Assembly: GCF_014324365.1 (NCBI RefSeq)
Contig: NZ_QEIG01000002.1
Coordinates: 124,001 to 188,000 of the forward strand
Source: Algoriphagus sp. AK58
GTDB lineage: Bacteria > Bacteroidota > Bacteroidia > Cytophagales > Cyclobacteriaceae
DNA length: 64,000 bases
Direction: 5' to 3'
The translations under genes were made by a program, and so were the position numbers. This document shows positions 17,277 through 25,754 of the stretch, one piece after another (position 1 is the first letter of the stretch; each line of letters begins with the position of its first letter). The notes below the pieces were generated by a model. The model was not told the DNA's origin, did not search any database, and saw nothing but the letters and a program-made list of their open reading frames with translations.

Positions 17277-17504
17277 ATGACTAAACTTATACCGATTTTT
17301 ATTGACGGCAAAAAATGGATTCAACTTTCTCAGCTATCCTTGGATCAGGCAAAGGCACTCCGGGATTGGCTGCCAGTGGGCTGTCTGAAGAAAATCAAAT
17401 TCCAAGGAATTACACTCAGCGAATGTCTGGACTTTGAGACCTACGAGTATTGGTTTCGCGCCCAAAGGGTAGGAGATCGAAAACAGGCTGTTTTGGATTT
17501 TTAA
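17277..17504 (+). CDS. conserved-looking small protein, function unknown
   Basis: A 75-residue soluble protein that I do not recognise. It opens with a beta-hairpin-like IPIFIDGKKWIQLSQ and has a helix (LDQAKALRDWL), then a second beta/alpha part. No signal, membrane segment or metal site. Its stop codon shares the 4-base TTAA with the stop of the convergent gene at 17501. Codon use looks like the neighbours, supporting a real gene. Confidence 0.6.
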   Translation: MTKLIPIFIDGKKWIQLSQLSLDQAKALRDWLPVGCLKKIKFQGITLSECLDFETYEYWFRAQRVGDRKQAVLDF

Positions 17505-18055
17505 TCCAAGCCAAAAGATTTCCTTTTTTCTTCAAAATATTTTTTGAGTTGCGGATAGAAATGACTTTCTACCTCAGGGATTCCATCCAGCACTAAGTCC
17601 ATCGCTCCTTCGTGGGTGTCTTGGTTGAGCTGCATTCCTTCAATAAGGTAAATCATGTCCTCCATTTGGAGCGGCTCCCAGCTGCTACTTGGGTAAAGAA
17701 TGTAGTCGTTTCCATAGAAATCAACAGCCTCAAATTGGATTTTTCCATCAATCAAATGAGCATAAAGGCTGATTTGTTCCCCCCAAGTGCTTTCGGGATA
17801 GTGTAGACGTGCCAATAACACGGAGGTAATGTCTCCGGTAAAGAACGGATTTGGCCGAAATTTATAATCAATCATGATAGGATTTTGATTAGACAAGTTC
17901 TGGATTTTTAGCGTTGCTTCCTTCTTTAGCCCAGCATTTTTGACTTTTTCAAAGGAAAGCAAGGAGTGGTTTTTTAGGCTCAATTCCTTTAAAATGGTTT
18001 TTTTTAGCTTATGGGAAAACCGAAGTGACGACTTTTGATTTTTAGGTTCTTTCAA
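17501..18055 (-). CDS. protein of unknown function
   Basis: A 184-residue cytoplasmic-looking protein with a strongly basic first 50 residues (many Lys, Ser) and an acidic, mixed alpha/beta remainder including IDGKIQFEAVDFYGNDYILYPSS and LIEGMQLNQDTHEGAMDLVLDGIPEVESH. The basic head might bind nucleic acid or membrane, but this is speculation. No recognised domain. It is divergent from glyA (107 bases between starts) and tail-to-tail with the small gene at 17277. Confidence 0.65.
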   Translation of the reverse strand: MKEPKNQKSSLRFSHKLKKTILKELSLKNHSLLSFEKVKNAGLKKEATLKIQNLSNQNPIMIDYKFRPNPFFTGDITSVLLARLHYPESTWGEQISLYAHLIDGKIQFEAVDFYGNDYILYPSSSWEPLQMEDMIYLIEGMQLNQDTHEGAMDLVLDGIPEVESHFYPQLKKYFEEKRKSFGLD

Positions 18056-18068
18056 CTTCTTTTCTACA

Positions 18069-18099
18069 TTGGATAATAAGGACTTTCGGGCTATTTTTG
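18069..18099 (+). promoter_or_regulatory. candidate promoter of glyA
   Basis: TTG at 18069-18071 and TATTTTTG at 18092-18099 (exact TAnnTTTG) are 20 bases apart, the best full -33/-7 pair in the window. The leader to the ATG would be about 60 bases; no riboswitch-like fold was recognised in it. Confidence 0.6.
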
Positions 18100-18162
18100 G
18101 GTTCGTTTATTTAGGGTTGGATAAAATTCCACCAGATTTTCATTGCTTTCAAACCCCCGATT

Positions 18163-19431
18163 ATGAAAAGAGATTCGCTTGTTTTTGATCTGATCGCCAG
18201 AGAAGAAGACAGACAGAAGAGAGGCATCGAACTGATCGCTTCCGAAAACTTCACTTCCAAGCAGGTCATGGAAGCTGCTGGTAGCGTCCTTACCAACAAA
18301 TACGCCGAAGGTCTTCCTGGTAAGCGTTATTATGGTGGCTGTGAGGTAGTTGATGAAATCGAGCAAATCGCCATCGATCGGGCTAAGAAACTTTTTGGTG
18401 CCACTTGGGCAAACGTGCAGCCTCACTCCGGTGCACAGGCTAACGCAGCGGTAATGTTGGCTTGTTTGAAGCCGGGAGATGCGATTTTGGGTTTTGACCT
18501 ATCGCATGGAGGACATTTGACTCATGGATCTCCTGTCAACTTCTCCGGAAAGCTTTATCAGCCTCATTTCTACGGTGTAGAGGAAGAGACTGGCGTGATT
18601 GATTATGACAAGGTTGAAGAAAAGGCATTGGAGGTCAAGCCAAAGATGATCATTTGCGGTGCCTCGGCTTATTCCAGAGACTGGGATTATGAAAGACTCA
18701 GAGAGATTGCGGATGAAGTTGGTGCCCTTCTTCTGGCGGATATTTCTCATCCATCAGGCTTGATCGCAAGAGGATTGCTCAATGATCCCTTAGATCATTG
18801 CCATATCGTCACCACCACCACCCATAAGACCCTCAGAGGTCCAAGAGGCGGATTGATTCTCATGAGAGAAGACTTCGACAATCCTTGGGGATTGACCACA
18901 CCAAAAGGTGAAGTCCGCAAGATGTCATCCCTGCTGGACATGGGAGTATTCCCGGGTACCCAAGGTGGACCTTTGGAGCATATCATTGCCGCTAAAGCAG
19001 TAGCATTTGAGGAAGCTCTTTCGGACGAATACATGCATTATGTCATTCAGGTGAAAAAGAATGCATCCATCATGGCCGAAGAGTTCGTATCTCGTGGATA
19101 CCAGATTATTTCCGGTGGCACAGACAATCACCTCATGTTGATCGACCTTAGAAACAAAGATTTGACAGGCAAGCTTGCAGAAGAGACACTAGGCAAAGTG
19201 GACATTACCATCAATAAAAATATGGTGCCTTTTGATACCAAGTCACCTTTTGTGACCTCAGGTATGCGAGTAGGTACTGCAGCGGTCACTACACGTGGCT
19301 TGAAAGAAGACGATATGAGAAAGATCGTGGGTCTGATCGACCGCGCACTTAAAAACCATTCCAATGAAGCAGAGCTTGCCATGATCAAGTCGGAAGTCAA
19401 TGCTTGGATGGTTCAATTTCCCCTATACTAA
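18163..19431 (+). CDS. glyA: serine hydroxymethyltransferase
   Basis: A 422-residue PLP enzyme that converts serine and tetrahydrofolate to glycine and 5,10-methylene-THF. The substrate block [10 protein letters not shown], the tyrosine block [16 protein letters not shown] and the PLP-lysine block [14 protein letters not shown] (K222) are all present. The aspartate block reads [16 protein letters not shown] rather than the common MAHIAGLVAAG, a variation I associate with Bacteroidota enzymes. First gene of the glyA-tatC-rpiB run (gaps of 16 and 11 bases). Confidence 0.97.
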   Translation: MKRDSLVFDLIAREEDRQKRGIELIASENFTSKQVMEAAGSVLTNKYAEGLPGKRYYGGCEVVDEIEQIAIDRAKKLFGATWANVQPHSGAQANAAVMLACLKPGDAILGFDLSHGGHLTHGSPVNFSGKLYQPHFYGVEEETGVIDYDKVEEKALEVKPKMIICGASAYSRDWDYERLREIADEVGALLLADISHPSGLIARGLLNDPLDHCHIVTTTTHKTLRGPRGGLILMREDFDNPWGLTTPKGEVRKMSSLLDMGVFPGTQGGPLEHIIAAKAVAFEEALSDEYMHYVIQVKKNASIMAEEFVSRGYQIISGGTDNHLMLIDLRNKDLTGKLAEETLGKVDITINKNMVPFDTKSPFVTSGMRVGTAAVTTRGLKEDDMRKIVGLIDRALKNHSNEAELAMIKSEVNAWMVQFPLY

Positions 19432-19447
19432 TTACTAGATTCCCAAA

Positions 19448-20308
19448 GTGGCTTTAGATCAATATCAAGAGGAAGAGGAAGGAATGTCCTTTTTGGACCA
19501 CCTGGAAGCACTTCGCTTTCACATCCTCCGGTCAGTAGCAGCAATTCTCATTTTTACCGTGATCGCCTTCTTGGCGAAGGACATCGTATTTGGCATGATC
19601 ATTCTAGGTCCTTCCAAGGTAGATTTCCTGACCTACAGGGTGTTGTGTGATATCGGTAATTATTTTGGAATATCCGCACTTTGCATTGATGAACTTCCAT
19701 TCACGATTCAAAGTAGGCAGATGACCGGCCAATTCACCATGCATATGACCTCCAGCGTGGTGGTGGGTTTTGTGGTTGCTTTCCCTTATGTGTTTTGGGA
19801 GATTTGGAGATTTGTAAGTCCAGGACTATATGACAAGGAGAAAAATGCAGCCCGGGGAGCGGTTTTCTTTGTGAGTTTTCTCTTTTTGTCTGGAGCGGCT
19901 TTTGGCTACTTTGTCCTTTCTCCTTTGTCCATCAACTTCCTGGCTAACTATCAGCTTGATCCTTCGATCCTGAATGAGTTTGACATCACTTCCTATGTGA
20001 CCACACTCACGATGTTGGTGATGGCTTCTGCGATTATGTTTCAGCTGCCTGTGGTCGTATATTTCCTCTCCATGTCTGGATTAGTAACCTCCAGAATGCT
20101 GAAAGAATACAGAAGACATTCCATTGTGATTATTTTGATCGTGTCTGCGATCATCACTCCTCCGGATGTCATCAGTCAGCTCTTAATTGCGATGCCGATC
20201 TTGGTATTGTATGAAGTGGGAATCATGATCGCGAAACGATTGGAAAAGAAAAGGGCAATAAAAGCTGCGAAAGAGGAAGAAGAAAGAAGATCCCAAACCA
20301 ACGACTAA
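19448..20308 (+). CDS. tatC: Sec-independent (twin-arginine) translocase subunit TatC
   Basis: A 286-residue inner-membrane protein with six hydrophobic helices, the receptor core of the Tat system that exports folded proteins. It carries the N-terminal SFLDHLEALRFHILRS block (TatC E-L-R motif), FVVAFPYVFWEIWRFVSPGLYDKEK and, near the end, IVSAIITPPDVISQLLIAMPILVLYE, all diagnostic. The start is a GTG at 19448. The C-terminal tail is long and charged. No tatA/tatB gene is seen in the window. Confidence 0.96.
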   Translation: MALDQYQEEEEGMSFLDHLEALRFHILRSVAAILIFTVIAFLAKDIVFGMIILGPSKVDFLTYRVLCDIGNYFGISALCIDELPFTIQSRQMTGQFTMHMTSSVVVGFVVAFPYVFWEIWRFVSPGLYDKEKNAARGAVFFVSFLFLSGAAFGYFVLSPLSINFLANYQLDPSILNEFDITSYVTTLTMLVMASAIMFQLPVVVYFLSMSGLVTSRMLKEYRRHSIVIILIVSAIITPPDVISQLLIAMPILVLYEVGIMIAKRLEKKRAIKAAKEEEERRSQTND

Positions 20309-20319
20309 GCAGAGAAAAT

Positions 20320-20757
20320 ATGTCAAAGAAAATAGCCATCGGCGGAGATCATGCCGGATTTGAATACAAGGGAAAACTGATTCAGAGATTGAAGGACCTT
20401 GGATACGAAGTCAAAGATTTTGGACCATTTTCGGCAGATTCTGTAGACTATCCGGATTATGTGCATCCCCTTTCTTCGGCTATTGAGAATGGCGAATTTG
20501 AATTGGGGATTGTAATTTGCGGAAGTGGAAATGGTGTAGCCATCACCGCCAATAAGCATCAGGGTATCCGAGCGGCACTTTGCTGGAATGAAGACTTGGC
20601 AGCTTTGGCGCGGCAGCACAATGATGCCAATGTCTTGGCGATTCCGGCTAGGTTTATTACTTATGAACTTGCTGAAAAGCTGGCGGAAATATTCCTTTCA
20701 ACTCCTTTCGAAGGGGGTAGGCATAGCCATAGAGTCAACAAGATTGCCTGTTATTGA
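20320..20757 (+). CDS. rpiB: ribose-5-phosphate isomerase B
   Basis: A 145-residue RpiB/LacAB-family isomerase interconverting ribose-5-phosphate and ribulose-5-phosphate. Family blocks are IGGDHAGFEYKG near the N-terminus, DYPDYVHPLSSAI, and IVICGSGNGVAITANK containing the catalytic Cys67, then RAALCWNEDLAALARQHNDANVLAIPAR and the C-terminal GGRHSHRVNKI. Last gene of the glyA run, followed at once by a terminator. Confidence 0.96.
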   Translation: MSKKIAIGGDHAGFEYKGKLIQRLKDLGYEVKDFGPFSADSVDYPDYVHPLSSAIENGEFELGIVICGSGNGVAITANKHQGIRAALCWNEDLAALARQHNDANVLAIPARFITYELAEKLAEIFLSTPFEGGRHSHRVNKIACY

Positions 20758-20768
20758 TTCAACTTTGT

Positions 20769-20803
20769 GGAGCTTTCCTGAATAAGGAAGGCTCCGTTTT
20801 TTT
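20769..20803 (+). terminator. terminator after rpiB
   Basis: GGAGC-TTCCT (from 20769) pairs with AGGAA-GCTCC (to 20795) with one mismatch, followed by GTTTTTTT. Confidence 0.9.
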
Positions 20804-20900
20804 GGAAAAATCCTGTTTTTATTTGGTTGGCCTGACTTTTATCAGAAATTTATTAGGCTAGGTGTGAGTAATATTGTTTTACTTTCTAAAGCTTACACCC

Positions 20901-21974
20901 ATGAATCCAGCTAATAAGTCTTTGTCCCAGCAAGTAAATTCCTCCTCTATCATCAACCATGCAGTCAGATTGGGGGCACTTGGAATTTTGTTGTTTTGGT
21001 GTTTCAATATTCTTGAGCCATTTGTTATTCCCATCATTTGGGGATTTGTTTTTGCCTCCACTTTTTCTCCTCTCCACAACTACTTAACCGGAAAATTTCA
21101 GCTTAAGGAAGGGCTCTCAGCCACCCTGATTACCCTGTTGGCCTTGGCTGTTTTAGTAGTTCCTCCTGTGATTTTTATCCTTGTTGGGGCAGAAGAGATT
21201 CGAGGACTCGCAAGCCGTCTTGAATCAAACGACCTCTTCATTCCTCCAGCTAATGAACAGGTTAAATCATGGCCTTTGATAGGAGAAAAGGTCTTTGCTT
21301 TTTGGAACGATGCTTCTACCAATCTTACTGCTACTATGCAGAAACATCAGGAAAGCTTAAAACCCATTCTTGCCAATTTGATACAAAGCTTGAAAAAGAC
21401 AGCCGGAGGAATCCTTTTAATTTTCATATCCATCATAATCAGTGGAGTTCTATTGGCATTTGAAAAGGAAGAAACTGGATTTTTCAAAAGAATGCTGATT
21501 AAGTTAGCCGGCCAAAAAACCGGGGAAAAAATGGCTGGAGTGGCCAAGCAGACCATTCAAAATGTAGTGAAAGGGATTTTGGGTGTGGCTGCCATCCAAT
21601 CCCTGGTCATTGGCATTGGACTTTTTGTCTTTAAAGTTCCTTTTGCACCGGTCTTGGTTGTGGTCTCTTTGATTTTGGCTATAATCCAGATAGGGCCTCT
21701 CCCTGTGGTTATTGGAGTGATTGCCTACGCCTGGAGTACGATGGATTCAGGACCTGCTGTGATTCTTACCATTTGGATGATTCTTGCAGGATTGTTGGAT
21801 AATGTCCTGAAGCCAATCCTTCTTGGAAAAGGCGCCACCGTTCCGATGTTAGTCGTGTTTCTTGGGGCCATTGGAGGATTTATTTATTCCGGATTTTTGG
21901 GACTTTTTACTGGCTCAATCATTCTTACATTGGGATATCAGCTATTAATTACTTGGTTGGACTCTGAGGGATGA
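20901..21974 (+). CDS. AI-2E family transporter (PerM/YdiK type)
   Basis: A 357-residue multi-helix membrane protein. Features of the family are the N-terminal pair of helices (GILLFWCFNILEPFVIPIIWGFVFAS), a long soluble stretch at about 110-165, and the C-terminal half with GVAAIQSLVIGIGLFVFKVP and LDNVLKPILLGKGATVPMLVVFLGAIGG, which contains the conserved DN-KP motif. Some members export autoinducer-2 or act as Na+/H+ antiporters; no function can be assigned here. An in-frame TTG at 20874 gives nine extra residues; the ATG is preferred. Confidence 0.9.
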   Translation: MNPANKSLSQQVNSSSIINHAVRLGALGILLFWCFNILEPFVIPIIWGFVFASTFSPLHNYLTGKFQLKEGLSATLITLLALAVLVVPPVIFILVGAEEIRGLASRLESNDLFIPPANEQVKSWPLIGEKVFAFWNDASTNLTATMQKHQESLKPILANLIQSLKKTAGGILLIFISIIISGVLLAFEKEETGFFKRMLIKLAGQKTGEKMAGVAKQTIQNVVKGILGVAAIQSLVIGIGLFVFKVPFAPVLVVVSLILAIIQIGPLPVVIGVIAYAWSTMDSGPAVILTIWMILAGLLDNVLKPILLGKGATVPMLVVFLGAIGGFIYSGFLGLFTGSIILTLGYQLLITWLDSEG

Positions 21975-22012
21975 AAAAAATCTGATGGTCCGGAATCCTC
22001 CCCTCATCCTAC

Positions 22013-22028
22013 AAGCTTCAAACGCAAT
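22013..22028 (+). repeat. 16-base dispersed repeat, copy 1
   Basis: AAGCTTCAAACGCAAT in the spacer after the AI-2E gene matches AAGCTTGAGACGCAAT at 45286-45301 at 14 of 16 positions. Both copies lie in non-coding DNA. Confidence 0.4.
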
Positions 22029-22086
22029 GGCCGAGGGAGTTTGCGACCATTTGGAATCACTGGAAAAGTAGTCGATAATCATAAAA

Positions 22087-22127
22087 AAAATTCCCCGGAC
22101 TATTCATTTTCTTTTCCGGGGAATTTT
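22087..22127 (-). terminator. terminator of the first subtilase gene
   Basis: AAAATTCCCCGG and CCGGGGAATTTT form a strong hairpin just beyond the minus-strand stop at 22161; on that strand the hairpin leads into a run of T. Confidence 0.92.
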
Positions 22128-22160
22128 ATGTTGCGATTTTTTTAGAGAAGCTTAAAGACT

Positions 22161-23780
22161 TTACTTCATCTTTGCTACTTGATCTGCCAAAATCAAAGCA
22201 TTGTATAGATTGGCTATTCTACCGGATTTTGAAATTTCAGAAAGTGATTTTTCTTCTGAATCACCCAGTGTGATTTTGATTTGTGGGCTTATTCCGGAAT
22301 CCATGATGATTTTCTTTACTTGACTTGCCGAGAGTTGAGGATAAAAGGATCTGATCAGCGCGGCTATGCCGGCCACTGCAGGCGCAGCCATCGAAGTGCC
22401 CCCTTCAAAGTCATACGTGCTGCCTGGCATGCTCGAATAGATCTTATCCCCAGGGGCGAAGATGTCCACGTTTTCCCTTCCATAATTGGAAAATGAAGCG
22501 ACCATTTCCGAGCCAAATACGGGAGACAATGCTCCAACTGTAATGTAATTATCGACAATTTCTGGGTTGTTTTTTCCCAAGTGGTCATTTGGAAAATTGG
22601 AGTTTTCAGGATCGTCTAGGTTTATTCCGTCATTTCCGGCGGCATGCACAAAAAGGACATCTTTTGAGGCCGCGTACTTTAGGGCTTCATACACCCATTC
22701 CGAATTAGGGGAGAATTTTTTGCCAAAACTTGCATTAATGACTTTGGCTCCATTATCTGCAGCATATCGGATGGCATAGGCAATGTCTTTGTCATATTCA
22801 TCTCCATCAGGCACCGCCCTGATGCTCATGATTTTCACAGATTGAGCAACTCCATTTACCCCTTTTTTATTGTTTCGGCCAGCAGCGATAATTCCGGCCA
22901 CATGCGTGCCATGACTTTCTTCAGGGTCACGGATGTCCGGATTTCCATTGCCGTACTTGTTATCTGAGAAATCATAGGGATTATCTCCTACAGGCTTTCT
23001 TCCATCAAAATCAATATTCAGATTGTAGGCTACTTGAGATTGGTAGTATTTGATTCCATCTTGGAGATCAGATAAGGCGGAGGGAATATCCAGTCCCATG
23101 CCCATTACCTGAATTAAAACGCCAACCAGTTGCTCTTCTTGGGGTGATTGGACTCTGTAATTTTCTAAGTCTTGGATTGAATAATATTCTTTTCCCAGTT
23201 TCTTTTGAATATCTCTATGGGCCAAGCTGACAAATTGCTGGATTTGCTCAAGTTCTGGAAGAGCTTCTTTGGCTTCTGGAAGTCTTGAGTCCAGTTCCTG
23301 TTGTGCTTTCTGCTGAAGGGCTTCATCTCCCAATTTGAGACGAAGAATTCGGGTAAACTCTAATTGCTCATGGTAGGACTCGCCCAAGAAATTGTAGCCA
23401 TGAATATCATCTACATAGCCATTACCGTCGTTGTCAATTCCGTCACCTGGTTTCTCTCCCGGATTCACCCAAAGTACCTCTTTAAGATCCTCGTGATCCA
23501 ACTCGATACCCGAATCGATCACCGCAACTACCACTGGTTGGCCTTTTTTCTTTTTGATCAGCTCTGCATAAGCTCGATCTACACTCATTCCGGGGACGGT
23601 GTCCTGGAGCAAATCCAAATGTCCCCAACGCTGGGCTTGGGAATCGGTTAATTCGGAGACTCTGCTGGAGGAGCCTTGATAAGAAATCGGATTACCGGTA
23701 ATTATTCCAGTACTGCTGCATCCCATAGCCAGTATCCCGATACTCAGGCCGGCCAGAGGCTTAAAGAAAGATGTATTCAT
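22161..23780 (-). CDS. S8 (subtilisin-like) serine protease lipoprotein with helical insert
   Basis: A 539-residue surface or periplasmic protease. The lipobox is LAMGC (Cys21). Catalytic triad residues are visible: Asp89 in VAVIDSGIELDHEDL, His290 in SHGTHVAGIIAAG, the oxyanion Asn383 in AAGNDG, and Ser463 in GGTSMAAPAVAG. A DGIDNDGNGYVDDIHGYNF stretch (113-131) looks like a calcium loop. Between Asp and His lies about 130 extra residues (134-265), mostly charged helix, which is far longer than in typical subtilisins. No I9-type prodomain and no T9SS C-terminal sorting domain are apparent. Single gene with its own terminator. Confidence 0.93.
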   Translation of the reverse strand: MNTSFFKPLAGLSIGILAMGCSSTGIITGNPISYQGSSSRVSELTDSQAQRWGHLDLLQDTVPGMSVDRAYAELIKKKKGQPVVVAVIDSGIELDHEDLKEVLWVNPGEKPGDGIDNDGNGYVDDIHGYNFLGESYHEQLEFTRILRLKLGDEALQQKAQQELDSRLPEAKEALPELEQIQQFVSLAHRDIQKKLGKEYYSIQDLENYRVQSPQEEQLVGVLIQVMGMGLDIPSALSDLQDGIKYYQSQVAYNLNIDFDGRKPVGDNPYDFSDNKYGNGNPDIRDPEESHGTHVAGIIAAGRNNKKGVNGVAQSVKIMSIRAVPDGDEYDKDIAYAIRYAADNGAKVINASFGKKFSPNSEWVYEALKYAASKDVLFVHAAGNDGINLDDPENSNFPNDHLGKNNPEIVDNYITVGALSPVFGSEMVASFSNYGRENVDIFAPGDKIYSSMPGSTYDFEGGTSMAAPAVAGIAALIRSFYPQLSASQVKKIIMDSGISPQIKITLGDSEEKSLSEISKSGRIANLYNALILADQVAKMK

Positions 23781-23881
23781 AGGCTAAAGGTAATGCAGGT
23801 CAAGGATTTTTGACTTGGATAGGGTGTTAAAAAAGGTAAAGTGGAAACCATGGTTTTCTCAGACCTGTACGCACTCTCGGA

Positions 23882-25273
23882 TTACTTTACCGTAAAAACT
23901 CCGGGGCTGCTCTCTTGATAGTATTCCTTTAGGGCTGGGAGATCGTCCAGTAATTTTTTGAAATAGCCTTCTTTGTCTAAGACAAAGTCGGGTTGTTGTT
24001 GAGTAAGTTTTTGGAAAATCTGTGCTTTTTGTTCGAGGGTTTTTTCTTTGGAAAAGTAGCTTTTTGATAAGTGATAGTTCAAAAAAGGCCCTCCAAGAGG
24101 TGCCTGTTGGTACGATGAACAGTCATTTCCCAAAACCATGATGCTGCTTCCTTCTGGAAAAACTTCCTTGGAGTTGGTACCCACGAAGTAAAGTTGATCT
24201 GTCTCGACTCTTGCCTTCCAGTAGGCTATGCCACCTGCAGGTAATCCAAGGACCAATAAAAAGAAGGATAATTTAGCTAAAACTCCGGTCTTGAAATGAA
24301 GAAAGAATTGGGTAATCATATAGGTCATCCCTGGTATGAATATCAATAATTGATAAGAGGCTTGCCTTTTTACCAATAAAAAAACGAGGGCTGAGAAAAT
24401 AAGCCAAATGATGATCAGCTGCCGCTGCTTCTGTTGGTTGATGGTGGCCCCTCGGAAAAAGGAACCAACGAAAAATCCAAAAAAGGCCAATAGAACAGGC
24501 AGGATCCCCGGGATTAGCCAACTGAGATAAGGCTGATAATCGTATCCTTCGTAAGTAAATACCATCGGCCAAACCTGTAAGGCCTCTTCCAAACCATCAT
24601 TCCAGAAGTAGAATACCAAAATCAGCAAAATGGGAAGGAAAAAACCCACCAAAGCCAAAAAGAGCTGGCGGAAAGAAAATCCTGATATTGCTAAGCCCGT
24701 GAAGATGATATAGGGCAAAAACAAAATAAAATTCAGATGGAAACCTGTGGCAAGCCCTCCATAAATTCCGATAAGAAGTGTGGATTCACTCGTTTCTTTT
24801 TGAAGTACAGTTTGGGAAAAAAGCTGCCCCAGTGCCAACATCAGGAAAGTGCTTCCCATCAACGTAGGAGAAAGACTCAGCAAATCAAAAGAAAAATGGT
24901 ACAAGGCAGCCATGATAATAGCCGGCAAATAGGTGTTCTCGTCAAATACACGGTATCGGATCAAAACGGTGTTCCAATATAAAATTTGTAAAAAGACTAA
25001 GATTCGGCCCAGAAAATCATAGATCAGTTCATTTCGACCAAAGAAATAGTGAATAGCGGTAAAGACTCCGGCAGATAAAGGGCCGGTATCATCCATCACA
25101 TCCTGATACATAAAATACCCCTGATTGAGCCGTTCTCCCAATACCATCCAAAGGAGCTTGGGTTCCGTGATCGGAAATGGAAATAGCGCTAACAAAACAA
25201 ACCCGAACAAAAGCAAGTAGATTACTACTCCGATCAGGCGAAAAGGGTCGTTGACTTTAAAAAAACTGAGCAA
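23882..25273 (-). CDS. polytopic membrane protein, putative GT-C-type glycosyltransferase
   Basis: A 463-residue protein with about ten to twelve hydrophobic helices followed by a soluble C-terminal domain (about 370-463). The motif ERLNQGYFMYQDVMDDTGPLSAG in the first extracytoplasmic loop resembles the acidic loop of GT-C (Pmt/ArnT-like) enzymes (xxxG-x-Y-x-D-x-x-x-x-x-GP), so a lipid-linked sugar transferase is a fair guess, not proof. The start is a TTG at 25273, since no ATG is available before the conserved region and a stop lies 39 bases upstream. It is divergent from rbfA. Confidence 0.6.
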   Translation of the reverse strand: MLSFFKVNDPFRLIGVVIYLLLFGFVLLALFPFPITEPKLLWMVLGERLNQGYFMYQDVMDDTGPLSAGVFTAIHYFFGRNELIYDFLGRILVFLQILYWNTVLIRYRVFDENTYLPAIIMAALYHFSFDLLSLSPTLMGSTFLMLALGQLFSQTVLQKETSESTLLIGIYGGLATGFHLNFILFLPYIIFTGLAISGFSFRQLFLALVGFFLPILLILVFYFWNDGLEEALQVWPMVFTYEGYDYQPYLSWLIPGILPVLLAFFGFFVGSFFRGATINQQKQRQLIIIWLIFSALVFLLVKRQASYQLLIFIPGMTYMITQFFLHFKTGVLAKLSFFLLVLGLPAGGIAYWKARVETDQLYFVGTNSKEVFPEGSSIMVLGNDCSSYQQAPLGGPFLNYHLSKSYFSKEKTLEQKAQIFQKLTQQQPDFVLDKEGYFKKLLDDLPALKEYYQESSPGVFTVK

Positions 25274-25333
25274 GGCGTTTGAGGGAGATTGGGTTGGTTT
25301 GGGTCGAAATTAAAGCTTGCCCAAGTATTTCGC

Positions 25334-25341
25334 TAAATTTG
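25334..25341 (+). promoter_or_regulatory. candidate -7 element of rbfA
   Basis: TAAATTTG, an exact TAnnTTTG match, ends 17 bases before the rbfA ATG at 25359. Confidence 0.4.
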
Positions 25342-25358
25342 TACCACAAATACTTCAC

Positions 25359-25742
25359 ATGGAAAGCAAAAGACAACAAAAATACGCTAAACTGATCCAA
25401 AAAGAACTTGGGGACATTTTCCAGAAAGAAGCCAAGCATCTGATTGGAAGAGCTATGGTGACGATAACCCGGGTAATGGTCAGCCCTGATTTGGGGTTTG
25501 CCAAGGCCTATCTCAGTTTTTTATTGGCCGACCCAAAGTCCCTTTTTGAGTTGATCAACGATCATAAAAAGGAAATCCGCCATGCTTTGGCTAAGCGGAT
25601 AGGTAAAACTGTCCGGGTAATACCTGAATTGGCCTTTTTTCCTGATGATTCGGCCAGTTATGCCCAACATATGGACAAGGTAATCTCGGATTTGAATATT
25701 CCTCCGGCTCCAGAGGAGGAGGAAGAAGAGGAGGAAGATTAA
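25359..25742 (+). CDS. rbfA: 30S ribosome-binding factor A
   Basis: A 127-residue KH-like cold-shock protein that assists late maturation of the 30S subunit (16S rRNA 5' end). The family pattern is clear: KRQQKYAKLIQKELGDIF at the start, VTITRVMVSPDLGFAKAYLSF, and RHALAKRIGKTVRVIPELAFFPDDSASYA. It ends in an unusual acidic tail of eight Glu and one Asp, encoded by GAG/GAA codons. The ATG at 25359 is chosen because an in-frame start further up would precede the -7 element. The permease gene follows 12 bases later. Confidence 0.95.
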   Translation: MESKRQQKYAKLIQKELGDIFQKEAKHLIGRAMVTITRVMVSPDLGFAKAYLSFLLADPKSLFELINDHKKEIRHALAKRIGKTVRVIPELAFFPDDSASYAQHMDKVISDLNIPPAPEEEEEEEED

Positions 25743-25754
25743 TCCCTAACACAC

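Noticed and set aside
18100..18162. Riboswitch in the glyA leader
   Set aside because: The leader is only about 60 bases long and I see no glycine, SAM or THF riboswitch core.
22161..23780. Type IX secretion cargo
   Set aside because: Both subtilases have lipoboxes and end without the conserved C-terminal sorting domain, so lipoprotein export is the simpler reading.
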